The translations under genes and the position numbers were made by a program. A stretch of 64,000 bases of DNA. It comes from DATBFX01 sp036558305 (GTDB lineage: Bacteria > Chloroflexota > Chloroflexia > Thermomicrobiales > UBA6265). Positions 51,305 through 59,398 of the stretch are shown piece after piece; the first letter of the stretch is position 1; the number at the start of each line of letters is the position of its first letter. The notes below the pieces were generated by a model, which saw only the letters and a list, made by a program, of their open reading frames with translations, made no database searches and was not told where the DNA came from. Where the stretch lies: the NCBI GenBank assembly GCA_036558305.1, contig DATBFX010000341.1, forward strand, positions 1 to 64,000, read 5' to 3'.

Positions 51305-51333
51305 ATGTTATATTTTATACAACTCCTCGTCAA
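51305..51333 (-). promoter_or_regulatory. Promoter and likely GntR operator for the third ABC operon
   Basis: On the minus strand TTGACG (51333-51328) lies upstream of TATAAC (51312-51307, 15-base spacing) or TAACAT (51310-51305, 17-base spacing). Inside is the AT-rich imperfect palindrome TTGTATAAAATATAACA (51322-51306), of the size FCD-type GntR proteins bind. AT-rich DNA is rare here, which makes this stand out. Transcription would start about 190 bases before the binding-protein gene. The remainder of the 51108-51417 spacer shows nothing else. Confidence 0.5.
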
Positions 51334-51417
51334 GACGGTTTGCGCTCCGACGTCCCGCCTCGGTCAGAAGCGGGATGCCAAGGACGCGATCGACCCGTGA
51401 ACTGGCGCACCGGGCAA

Positions 51418-52146
51418 TCAAGCGCCGTCTCGCGAACCCGGACTCGCCTTCGCGCGACCGTCGACAGCGGTCGGACTCGCGGTCCCGGTGAACAGCGTCG
51501 GTTCCTCCGCAAAGAGCTTGCGGAGGACTTCCACGGAATGTTCGAGGTGATTCGTCAGCGCCGCGAGGGCACCGTCGACCTCTTTCGCCTCGATCCGATC
51601 GAGGATCAACTCGTGCTCGGCACGCGCCGACTCGGCGGTAACGCGCGAGGCACCGATCCGCCGGTAACGCTCGGTGTGATCCCAGACGATGCCGATCAAC
51701 CGGAGCAGCCACTTCGAACCGGACGGTTCGTACAGGGCGAAATGGAAGGCGCGATGGTCGTCGTATTCTGCGTGACCCTTTTGAACGAACTGGCGGACGA
51801 TCTTGTTGTTGAGGCGTCGCGCTTTCGCCAGGACCGCAGGCGTGGTCTGCGGGATCGCCTGCCGCAGCGCCTCGACTTCGAGGACGATGCGCGTCCGGTA
51901 AACGTCGAGCATGTCCTCCATCGAGAGCGGCGCCACCCGCGCCCCGCGGTTCGGGATCGACTCGACGAATCCCTCCGCCTCCAGCAGCCGCAAAGCTTCC
52001 CGGACCGGAATCATGCTGACGCCGTTGCGGGCTGCAAGGTCCTGCAGACGCAATGGTGAGCCCGGCGAATAGTCGCCGGTCAGGATCGCCCGCCGCGTCC
52101 GCCGGTAAACCAACTCGACCGAGCTGGTCAGGTCGGCATTGACCAT
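51418..52146 (-). CDS. GntR-family transcriptional regulator, FCD/FadR-type
   Basis: 242 residues. N-terminal winged helix (SVELVYRRTRRAILTGDYSPGSPLRLQDLAARNGVSMIPVREALRLLEAEGFVES) and C-terminal FCD helical domain (DVYRTRIVLEVEALRQAIPQ, EYDDHRAFHFALYE, EHELILDRIEAKEVDGA), with Asp/His residues that usually bind a metal and a carboxylate ligand. Encoded just upstream of the third ABC operon and divergent from the enzyme cluster at 52334. AT-rich palindromic sites lie on both sides of the gene. It probably senses the transported acid and controls both gene sets. Confidence 0.9.
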   Translation of the reverse strand: MVNADLTSSVELVYRRTRRAILTGDYSPGSPLRLQDLAARNGVSMIPVREALRLLEAEGFVESIPNRGARVAPLSMEDMLDVYRTRIVLEVEALRQAIPQTTPAVLAKARRLNNKIVRQFVQKGHAEYDDHRAFHFALYEPSGSKWLLRLIGIVWDHTERYRRIGASRVTAESARAEHELILDRIEAKEVDGALAALTNHLEHSVEVLRKLFAEEPTLFTGTASPTAVDGRAKASPGSRDGA

Positions 52147-52216
52147 CCGCCCTCTCGCTGCCTACCGGCCAAGGGTGCGCGGTCGCCCCTTGCCGCGTCG
52201 CCACGCCCGTGTAAAG

Positions 52217-52233
52217 TCTATATATTATATGAT
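52217..52233. promoter_or_regulatory. AT-rich site in the divergent spacer (promoter/operator candidate)
   Basis: tctatatattatatgat, an imperfect palindrome in the 187-bp spacer between the GntR gene (start 52146) and the metallo-beta-lactamase-fold gene (start 52334). Minus-strand TATAAT (52229-52224) could be the -10 of the GntR gene, but no good -35 is seen. Together with 51306-51322 it forms a pair of AT-rich sites flanking the regulator gene. Confidence 0.4.
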
Positions 52234-52333
52234 TGCGGTGCTATTTCCGATCGCGGGTCGGTGTTGCCGTCGACGGACGGGTCGGGACCGCACGCAGCCG
52301 CCCGTACCGGCCGGAGAACCTGGAGCAGCCATC

Positions 52334-53083
52334 GTGCGCCTGACACCGGAGATCGCCCTCGTCGGCAGCGGCAGTTTCGGATTCGATCTCACCTCGCCCG
52401 CCGACGCCCACCTCTACCTGATCGACGGCGGCGGCGACCTTGCCCTCGTCGACGCCGGCTGCGGTGGCAGCATCGGCGACACCGACCTCATCCTGCGCAC
52501 CATCGCCGCCGACGGCTACGACCCGGCTCGCATCTCCAAACTCCTCCTCACGCACTACCACTTCGACCACATCGGCGGCGCCGCCGAGGTCCACGACCGC
52601 CTTGGCGTCCCCGTCCACGCCTCTCCCCTCACCGCCCGCGTCCTCCAGTCGGCCGAGGAGTCGACGAATTTGCTCTCCGCCGTCAAAGACATCGGTTTCG
52701 TCCCCGACGACTACGAATTGCGCACCTGTCCGGCCACCGGCGACCTCGTCGACGGTGCCACCGTCCGTATCGGCCGCTTGACGCTGACGGTCTTCGAGAC
52801 CCCAGGGCACTGCGACGGCCACCTCTCTTTCCTGGTCGAGGGTGGCGATCGCCGCGCGCTCATCCAGGGTGACCTCGTCTTCTACGGTGGCACCATCCTG
52901 CTCCAGGACATCCCCGACTGCTCGATCCAGAACTACAGCGAGAGCGTGCGCAAACTCGCGGCCGTCGAATTCGACGCGTTCCTCCCCGGCCACGGCCCGA
53001 TCTCCCTCCGCAACGGCAAACGCCACATCGACCTCGCCGCCGCCCAATTTGCGAGACTGATGGTGCCAAAGAATTGGGGTTGA
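52334..53083 (+). CDS. Metallo-beta-lactamase-fold hydrolase
   Basis: 249 residues from a GTG at 52334 (GGAG upstream); longer frames reach into the GntR promoter. Zinc-binding motif THYHFDHIGG (His74, His76, Asp78, His79), further ligands in ETPGHCDGH, QGDLVF (Asp) and PGHGP (His). Resembles glyoxalase II/lactonase-like enzymes that open thioesters or lactones. No signal peptide. First gene of the plus-strand cluster facing the GntR gene, so probably under its control. Confidence 0.9.
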   Translation: MRLTPEIALVGSGSFGFDLTSPADAHLYLIDGGGDLALVDAGCGGSIGDTDLILRTIAADGYDPARISKLLLTHYHFDHIGGAAEVHDRLGVPVHASPLTARVLQSAEESTNLLSAVKDIGFVPDDYELRTCPATGDLVDGATVRIGRLTLTVFETPGHCDGHLSFLVEGGDRRALIQGDLVFYGGTILLQDIPDCSIQNYSESVRKLAAVEFDAFLPGHGPISLRNGKRHIDLAAAQFARLMVPKNWG

Positions 53084-53138
53084 CCACGTTCTCACACGGG
53101 TCTCGACCCGGAGGGTCGCGACAGAAAGGAGTCACCGC

Positions 53139-53648
53139 GTGACGGCGGCAACGATCGGGCAGGCGGACGAAACCAGGGAGGGCTGGCGCGGCAAGATCGG
53201 CCTCATGGACCAGCAGGAGATGGACGAGTTCCTGGTGGGCGGCAACCTCGCCCGGCTCGCCGTCCTCGACGACAAGGGCTGGCCCTATGTCCAGCCCGTC
53301 TGGTACCAGTGGGAGCCGAACGAGGGCGTCTTCTGGATCGTCGCCCGCAAGAAAAGCGCGTGGGCTGCCTTCATGCAACGCGACGGCCGCGTCGCCCTCA
53401 CCATCGATGGCGAGACCCGCCCTTATCGCAAAGTCGCCCTCCAGGGTACGGCCGAGGTCATCGAGGAACCGAACGTCGGCGGCGAATGGGTCGAGATTGC
53501 CAATTCGATGGCCACCCGCTACCTCGGCGAACACGGCCCCGACTACATCGTCCCCACTCTCGACAAACCGCGCTGGCTCTTCAAAATCACGCCGACCTCG
53601 CTGGTGACGTGGCAGGGCGTCGATTGGCACTCGCGGTACAAGGAGTAG
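53139..53648 (+). CDS. Pyridoxamine 5'-phosphate oxidase-fold (PPOX) flavoprotein
   Basis: 169 residues, GTG start with AAAGGAG upstream. Split-barrel flavin-binding fold: GNLARLAVLDDKGWPYVQPVWYQWE, then FWIVARKKSAWAAFMQRDGRVALTIDGE and a C-terminal WLFKITPTSLVTW. This group uses FMN, F420 or heme; the sequence does not decide. Its stop codon lies inside the left arm of a palindrome (53646-53664). Likely a redox step in the pathway served by the neighbouring genes. Confidence 0.85.
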   Translation: MTAATIGQADETREGWRGKIGLMDQQEMDEFLVGGNLARLAVLDDKGWPYVQPVWYQWEPNEGVFWIVARKKSAWAAFMQRDGRVALTIDGETRPYRKVALQGTAEVIEEPNVGGEWVEIANSMATRYLGEHGPDYIVPTLDKPRWLFKITPTSLVTWQGVDWHSRYKE

Positions 53649-53784
53649 GCGGACAGACGGACAGACGGACAGACGGACGGACGGAGGACTTATGAACGCC
53701 AACGCAACGACCGACTCAGGTCTAGCACCGGGCAAGGCAGACGCGACTCGTTCTCCGCTGTCCGACTGTCCGTCTGTCCGCCTA
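53646..53784. repeat. Tandem-unit palindrome whose right arm is inside the next coding sequence
   Basis: Perfect 19-bp arms: taggcggacagacggacag at 53646-53664 and its complement at 53766-53784, spacer 101 nt. The left array continues as acggacag/acgg units to about 53684; the right arm is preceded by another unit. The left arm overlaps the PPOX stop; the right arm is codons for residues about 25-31 of the binding protein at 53692. Same unit as 56192-56238. Confidence 0.85.
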
Positions 53785-55281
53785 TCCGTCTTGCGTGAGG
53801 GCTTCGACTATCCCTTGAGCCGGCTCGATCCGTTCGGGGCGCACATCGACCCGCCGAGTGTCGCGCTCTACGAGACGATCGTCGTCAAGGGACCGGACGG
53901 AACGGCGCAGCCGGGGCTGGCCGAATCGTGGCAAATCTCGCGAGATGGGCTCGAATGGCGCTTCCGCCTCCGACCGGACGCACCGTTCCACTCGGGCGCA
54001 CCCTGCGACGCCGACGCGGTGGTCGCCGCGCTGGATCCCCTCCGGTACGACCACTTCAGTCCGCGACGCCAACTCTGGTACTGGGATCCGGTGGACACGG
54101 TCCGCGCCGAAGAGACCGACACCGTCGTCTTTACGCTCCATCACCCGTACGTGCGCCTGCCGTCTCTCCTCTGGGGAACCCACACGGCCATCTACAACCA
54201 AACACTTCGCTCGCAGGAACCCGAACGCTTCGGTTACGAACTCGCCGACGGGACCGGGCCGTTCCGATTCGTGAGCTGGTCGAAGGAACGCGTCGTCCTC
54301 GAAAGGTGGGCGGACTACCCCGGTTCGGCGGCTCCGTTCCTCGCGACGGGCGGTCCCGCCAGGCTGGACCGGATCGAATGGACGATGCTGCTCGATCCCG
54401 CGGAGCGCGTCGCGGCGCTGGACCGGGGCGACGTGGACTGCATCCACGGTCCACGTTACGCCGACGTCCCCCGCTTGGAGGCCGACTCGCGCTTCCACGT
54501 CGTCCGGTTCAGCCAGGCCGCGAACGCCTACCTGGCCCTCAACTGGCAGCGCACCGACCTCGGTTTCGATGACGTTCGCGTCCGCCGCGCCATCTCCGCC
54601 GCGATCGACCGCCCCCGTCTCGTCGAGGACGCGCTCCTCGGGTACGGCGTCCCGACCTTCGGTCCGCTCTCACCCGGCGGCGAGTTCTACGATCCCGCCG
54701 TCGAATCCGGTCGCGGCCACGATCCCGCCGCCGCCGGTCGCCTCCTCGACGAAGCCGGTTGGCAACTCGGTGCGGACGGTATCCGATCGAAGGGGGAGGA
54801 ACGCCTCTCCTTCGAGTGCGTGATCCAGGACGACGCGATCCATCAGCAGATCGCGATCGGTCTGCGCGACCAGTTGCGCTCCGTCGGTATCGTCCTCGAT
54901 CTCAGACCGATCCTGACCTTCAGCGGCTTCTACCAGACGGTCGCGAGCGGACCGGCCAGCTTCATCAACAAATGGCTCTGGCAAGACCCGGTCGACGCCG
55001 CGATCGGCTTCACCGCCTCCTGGGGCCGCCCGTTCCCGAACTGGCAGCACGCCGCGATCCCGCGTCTCGACGATGCCTACCGCGCCTGGCTTCAGGCCGA
55101 GACACTGGAAAGCCTCCAGGCCGCAGCGACGCAGGCCCAACTCATCGTTGCCGACGAACTGCCCTATATCCCGCTGCTGGTCCCGCAGGACGTCTGGGTT
55201 CATTCGACCCGCGTCACCGGCTGGGAGCCGGCCCAGGCGATCCTCTACCCGTTCTATCATCGGACCGAGGTGCGCGGGTGA
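53692..55281 (+). CDS. Peptide-type binding-protein homologue without a signal peptide
   Basis: 529 residues with the family 5 binding-protein fold (GLAESWQISRDGLEWRFRLRPDAPFHSGAPC, DGTGPFRFVSW, ALNWQRTDLGFDDVRVRRAISAAIDR, AGRLLDEAGWQLGADGI). The closest relative in the window is the Tat-exported protein at 49422 (both have WADYPG, ALNW.R.DL.FD..VR.AIS.AIDR, LIWAE/LIVADE). The N-terminus has neither a Tat nor a Sec signal; it runs MNANATTDSGLAPGKADATR into residues encoded by a palindrome arm. A TTG at 53791 could be the true start. Exported function is doubtful unless the annotation of the start is wrong. Confidence 0.87.
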   Translation: MNANATTDSGLAPGKADATRSPLSDCPSVRLSVLREGFDYPLSRLDPFGAHIDPPSVALYETIVVKGPDGTAQPGLAESWQISRDGLEWRFRLRPDAPFHSGAPCDADAVVAALDPLRYDHFSPRRQLWYWDPVDTVRAEETDTVVFTLHHPYVRLPSLLWGTHTAIYNQTLRSQEPERFGYELADGTGPFRFVSWSKERVVLERWADYPGSAAPFLATGGPARLDRIEWTMLLDPAERVAALDRGDVDCIHGPRYADVPRLEADSRFHVVRFSQAANAYLALNWQRTDLGFDDVRVRRAISAAIDRPRLVEDALLGYGVPTFGPLSPGGEFYDPAVESGRGHDPAAAGRLLDEAGWQLGADGIRSKGEERLSFECVIQDDAIHQQIAIGLRDQLRSVGIVLDLRPILTFSGFYQTVASGPASFINKWLWQDPVDAAIGFTASWGRPFPNWQHAAIPRLDDAYRAWLQAETLESLQAAATQAQLIVADELPYIPLLVPQDVWVHSTRVTGWEPAQAILYPFYHRTEVRG

Positions 55282-55397
55282 GGATGAACGAACGCGGGGG
55301 CACGACCGCTGCCGGATCGGCGGTCCCCGACCCCCCATTCGACGGTGAGACCCGACAGCACGAACAGATGGTCACGCCCCAACGAAAGGAGTGAGGT

Positions 55398-56192
55398 ATG
55401 GCAGGACCGCGCTTGAGCGGCAGGACGGCGGTCATCACGGGCGGCGGGAGCGGATTCGGCCGGGCAACCGCGCGCCGCTTCGCCGAGGAAGGAGCCTCCA
55501 AAATCGTCCTCGCGGACATCCGCAAGGAGAAAGCGGACGAGGTCAAAGCCGAGGTGGAAGCACTGGGCGCGCAAGCGCTGGCGGCACGATGCGACGTCGG
55601 CGAGGTCGCCGCCTGCGAGAGACTGGTCGAAGACACCCTCACCTTCGTCGACGGCAAACTCGACATCCTCGTCAGCAACGCCGCCCCCTTCCACGGCCCC
55701 GAGTCGTTCCTCGAATTCCGCGACCAGACCTGGTTCGAGGACGTCGCAATCAACCTGACCGCTTCCTATGTCCTGGGTCAGCGTTGCGCCCGCGCGATGG
55801 CCAAGACCGGTGGCGGCGCGATCCTCTACACCACCTCGATCAATTCCCAGGGCGCCGGCGCCGGTTTCGCCTCCTACTGCGCGACCAAGGCCGGCATCGT
55901 CGGACTCCTCCAGGTGATGGCCGTCGAACTCGCCAAATACAACATCCGCGTCAACGCCGTCGGCCCCGGCCCGGCCGACACCCCTCGCTCCGTTCAACTC
56001 GTCGGCGAGGAGACGATGGAGCAATTCCGCAAGAAGTTCCCCGTCGTCCCCCTCAACCGGCTCGCCAGCGCCGATGACGTCGCCAACGCCTTCGTCTACC
56101 TCGCCTCCGACGAAGCCTCGTACGTCACCGGCCAAAACCTTATGGTCTGCGGCGGAGTCACAGCGTACGTCTACAACGTACCGGAGGAGTGA
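55398..56192 (+). CDS. Short-chain dehydrogenase/reductase
   Basis: 264-residue Rossmann-fold oxidoreductase. NAD(P) motif TGGGSGFGRA near 14-23, Asp40 after the second strand (favours NAD), SNAAPF, catalytic Ser147 or Ser150 (TTSINS), Tyr160 and Lys164 (YCATK). The C-terminal PGPADTPRSV and VTGQNLMVCGG are standard for classical SDRs. AAAGGAG precedes the ATG at 55398. It probably oxidises a hydroxyl group in the GntR-linked pathway. Confidence 0.92.
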   Translation: MAGPRLSGRTAVITGGGSGFGRATARRFAEEGASKIVLADIRKEKADEVKAEVEALGAQALAARCDVGEVAACERLVEDTLTFVDGKLDILVSNAAPFHGPESFLEFRDQTWFEDVAINLTASYVLGQRCARAMAKTGGGAILYTTSINSQGAGAGFASYCATKAGIVGLLQVMAVELAKYNIRVNAVGPGPADTPRSVQLVGEETMEQFRKKFPVVPLNRLASADDVANAFVYLASDEASYVTGQNLMVCGGVTAYVYNVPEE

Positions 56193-56238
56193 GACGGACA
56201 GACGGACAGTAGAACGAGCCATTTCCGTCTGTCCGTCT
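56192..56238. repeat. Tandem-unit palindrome between SDR and hydrolase genes
   Basis: Perfect 15-bp arms agacggacagacgga at 56192-56206 and tccgtctgtccgtct at 56224-56238, spacer 17 nt, built of the 8-nt unit acggacag. The right side extends as further gcccgtct units to about 56252. Begins at the last base of the SDR stop codon. Confidence 0.85.
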
Positions 56239-56274
56239 GCCCGTCTGCCCGTCCAGCGAACGGAGTGAGCAAAG

Positions 56275-57099
56275 ATGCCACACGCGAACGTCAACGGCGT
56301 CAAGATCTACTACGAGATCAGCGGTAGCGGGCCGACGGTAATCCAGATCGGCGGTGCGGTCAATGGGCACGAAGGGTACGCCTTGATCACGCCGCACATG
56401 AAGGAGCACTTCACGGTGATCGACTTCGATCACCGCGGCTACGGGTTCAGCGACCGGCCATCTCAGAAGTACACGATGGATACCTGGGTCGACGACATGG
56501 CCGGATTGCTCGACGTCCTGGGCATCCAGAAATGCCATGTCCATGGCGGCTCGATGGGCGGTTTCATCGCCTGCCTTTTTGGCGCGAAGTACCCGGAGCG
56601 GGTTGACCGGCTCGTCTTCAACGGTGCCGTCGCCAAGTGCGACTGGATGGCGCGCACCAACTTCCATCTCTGGAAACGGACCGCCCAAACATTCGGTCTC
56701 GGGTCTGAAGAACTCGCCCTGATGCTCCTGACACACGCCTTCTCCCGCAAATATCTCGACGAGATGGTCGCCGGCGGCAGCCTCCACTCTCTGAGCTGGA
56801 TGCAGGATTCGATCACGCGCAACGCGTCGCTCGAGATCTTCTCAGACGCCTGCGACGCCATGGCCGAAACCGACGTCACCGGTCTCCTCGCCGGTATCGT
56901 CGCGTCTACCCTCGTCCTCCACGGCGACGAGGACATCCTGACCCCCCTCGACTGCGGTCCCGACGGCGCGGGCGCTCGCGTGATCGCCGAAGGCATCCCC
57001 GACGCCGAACTCTATCTCCTCAAAGGGTGTGGTCATGGCGTCCTCTTCGAACGCGCCGATGAGGCGGTCGGGAAGGTGATTGACTTCCTCAAGACCTGA
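56275..57099 (+). CDS. Alpha/beta hydrolase
   Basis: 274 residues with an intact triad: Ser93 in VHGGSMGGF, an Asp in VLHGDEDILTPLD, and His254 in KGCGHGVLFE. Opening MPHANVNGVKIYYEISGSGP and DHRGYGFSDRPS are like 3-oxoadipate enol-lactonase and meta-cleavage-product hydrolases, which cut C-C or ester bonds in aromatic catabolism. Last gene of the plus-strand cluster. Confidence 0.9.
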   Translation: MPHANVNGVKIYYEISGSGPTVIQIGGAVNGHEGYALITPHMKEHFTVIDFDHRGYGFSDRPSQKYTMDTWVDDMAGLLDVLGIQKCHVHGGSMGGFIACLFGAKYPERVDRLVFNGAVAKCDWMARTNFHLWKRTAQTFGLGSEELALMLLTHAFSRKYLDEMVAGGSLHSLSWMQDSITRNASLEIFSDACDAMAETDVTGLLAGIVASTLVLHGDEDILTPLDCGPDGAGARVIAEGIPDAELYLLKGCGHGVLFERADEAVGKVIDFLKT

Positions 57100-57433
57100 C
57101 GGTGTCAGGCACACAGAGAGGAGTCCGGACCGCCCATTCCGCGGGGGCAACCCCATCGACAGACCCCGTTGGCGGGCCGCGGATCGGGTGATACGGGGAC
57201 AGTGCCCCCACCCAACCGCCGTGACTCTCTGGACACGTTTCGCTCCGCTAACTAGTCCAGGATCGTTGCGCGCACAGCCCCCCGGGTGTCACGGTGACCT
57301 ATTCGGTCTCACCGGGTTGCCGTCGCCGTTCTTGCTCCCCGATCGCCCCGGTGCACCTCGCCGGTATATGCACGCGCTTCGTCGTGCCGACCCAAGCGGT
57401 ATATGCTGTGGCAGTCGTGAAAGGCAATCCGCG
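57100..57433. other. 334-bp spacer upstream of the alpha-dioxygenase gene
   Basis: No gene supported; the dioxygenase frame is open through it but the sequence is not protein-like. Two copies of cggtatatgc lie at 57362-57371 and 57397-57406, 35 bp apart, close to the dioxygenase start, and are candidates for a regulator site or -10 elements. The last bases (gaaaggc) form the ribosome site. Confidence 0.5.
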
Positions 57434-59329
57434 ATGCGCGATCTCTCGCGAACCAAGAAGCTCGGGGTCTTCGGTCTGCTGGTCGTTGGCGCGACGGCGG
57501 TCCTTCGGCGAACGGCGGCGAGGGCCTACGTCGACAAGGCGCTCCAGCCGACCGGGTTGCTCATCCGGCTGTCGCATACCCTGGATCGAAAGCTCGGCTG
57601 GTATCGACTGCCGCGCCCGCTCGGACTTGTGGTTTTGGTCGGACTGCGCAAGCTCCTCCGTCGCCGCAACCTCTACGACACGACGAAGATTCCGTCGCTG
57701 CCCCAGCCGCCACCGGTCGCTCCCGACGCGCGCTATCGGACAGCGCGCACGGCAGATGGCACCTTCAACGACGTCGAGCAGCCGAGGATGGGCAGCGCCG
57801 GCACCCGGTTCGGCCGGAACGTCCCGCTCGAGGACACCTACCCCGATCCGATGCCGGACATCCTCCAGCCCAATCCGCGCACCGTCAGTCTCGAACTCCT
57901 CACCCGCGACGCCTTCCAGCCGGCGACGACGATCAATCTCCTGGCCGCCGCCTGGATCCAATTCATGGTCCGCGACTGGTTCAGCCACGGCAAGAGTCCG
58001 AAAGAGAACCCCTGGGAGCTGCCGCTGGACGCCGGCGACCCCTGGCCGGACAAACCGATGCGAATCCTCCGCACCATGCCCGATCCCACCCGCCCCGAGG
58101 GCAGCGACGGCGCGCCGCCGACGCACATCAACACCGAGACGCCCTGGTGGGACGGTTCGCAAATCTACGGCAGCGATGCCGCTTTCCAGGCCAAGGTCCG
58201 CACGGGGCGCGACGGCAAACTCGCCGTCGGCGCCGAGAATCCGCTCCTGGCCGATCCGACGTCGCCGGAGAACCCCGCCAACGTCCCCGGTTTCTGGCTC
58301 GGGTTGGCGCTGCTGCACAACCTGTTCACGCTCGAGCACAACGCGATCTGCGACCAGTTCCGAACGCGGTATCCGCATTGGTCCGACGACGAGGTGTTCG
58401 ACCATGCCCGGCTCGTCAACGCCGCCCTCCTGGCGAAGATCCACACGGTCGAATGGACGCCCGCCCTGATCAGCCACCCCACGACAAAGCTGGCGATGCG
58501 GGCAAACTGGTGGGGTATCGCCGGCGAGCACCTGCACAATCTCTTCGGGCGGATTTCCGGCAGCGAGGTGATCAGCGGTATTCCGGGCTCGAAAACAGAC
58601 CACTACGGGATTCCCTACTCACTCACCGAAGAGTTTGTCGCCGTCTACCGGATGCATCCGCTCATCCCCGACGATTTCTCCTTCCGGGCAGTGGCGGACA
58701 ACCGCTTGCTGAACGAGCGAACCTTTCCCGAGTTAACGGGCATGCACGCGCTGGAGGTGCTGGCGCAGACGCCGATGGCGGACCTGCTCTACTCGTTTGG
58801 CACGTCCAATCCGGGCGCGATCCAACTGCACAACTATCCGCGCGGTTTGCAGCACTTCATCCGTCCCGACGGCATCCCGCAGGATCTGGCGGCGACGGAC
58901 ATCCTGCGCACCCGCGAACTTGGCGTGCCGCGGTACAACCGGTTCCGCGAGTTGCTTCACCTCCGGCCGGCGTCGACCTTCGAGGAGCTGACCGACAACC
59001 CGGTCTGGGCGGAGGAGCTCAGGCGGGTCTACGGCGGCGACGTCGACCGGGTCGATCTTGTGATCGGGCTCTTCGCCGAGCCCAAACCGGCGGGGTTCGG
59101 CTTCAGCGATACGGCCTTCCGGATCTTCATCTTGATGGCGTCCCGCCGGCTCAACAGCGACCGCTTCTTCACCAACGACTACACCCCCGAGGTCTACACC
59201 CAGACCGGTTTGGACTGGATCGACCAGAACGGGATGGCCTCGGTCCTCCTGCGGCACTACCCCGCTCTCCAGCCGGCGCTGCGGGGAGTCGAGAACCCCT
59301 TTGCGCCGTGGACGACCGTGGGCGGTTAG
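57434..59329 (+). CDS. Fatty-acid alpha-dioxygenase-like heme protein (animal-peroxidase superfamily)
   Basis: 631 residues, the length of plant alpha-dioxygenases, which insert O2 at the alpha carbon of fatty acids. Family signatures: KLGWYRLPRPLGLVVLVGLR...NLYDT (membrane-binding start), HINTETPWWDGSQIYGSD, LLHNLFTLEHNAICD, ARLVNAALLAKIHTVEWTPALI, catalytic Tyr405 and proximal His408 in FVAVYRMHPLIPD, and the long C-terminal match VYGGDVDRVDLVIGLFAEP...FGFSDTAFRIFILMASRRL. The distal His, expected in IQFMxHDW, is Arg180 (codon CGC, 57971-57973). The chemistry may therefore be altered. Starts at ATG 57434. Confidence 0.88.
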   Translation: MRDLSRTKKLGVFGLLVVGATAVLRRTAARAYVDKALQPTGLLIRLSHTLDRKLGWYRLPRPLGLVVLVGLRKLLRRRNLYDTTKIPSLPQPPPVAPDARYRTARTADGTFNDVEQPRMGSAGTRFGRNVPLEDTYPDPMPDILQPNPRTVSLELLTRDAFQPATTINLLAAAWIQFMVRDWFSHGKSPKENPWELPLDAGDPWPDKPMRILRTMPDPTRPEGSDGAPPTHINTETPWWDGSQIYGSDAAFQAKVRTGRDGKLAVGAENPLLADPTSPENPANVPGFWLGLALLHNLFTLEHNAICDQFRTRYPHWSDDEVFDHARLVNAALLAKIHTVEWTPALISHPTTKLAMRANWWGIAGEHLHNLFGRISGSEVISGIPGSKTDHYGIPYSLTEEFVAVYRMHPLIPDDFSFRAVADNRLLNERTFPELTGMHALEVLAQTPMADLLYSFGTSNPGAIQLHNYPRGLQHFIRPDGIPQDLAATDILRTRELGVPRYNRFRELLHLRPASTFEELTDNPVWAEELRRVYGGDVDRVDLVIGLFAEPKPAGFGFSDTAFRIFILMASRRLNSDRFFTNDYTPEVYTQTGLDWIDQNGMASVLLRHYPALQPALRGVENPFAPWTTVGG

Positions 59330-59398
59330 CGCGATCCGCCGCCACGAGGTGAGCGTACGTTCCCGGTTTCCGGCCGGGCAAGAGGCGGAGGAGGAGCG

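Noticed and set aside
55284..55394. 36-residue frame between the binding-protein homologue and the SDR gene
   Set aside because: It has a GTGAGG before its ATG and could be a leader peptide, but it contains the SDR ribosome site, has no recognisable sequence and is too short to support.
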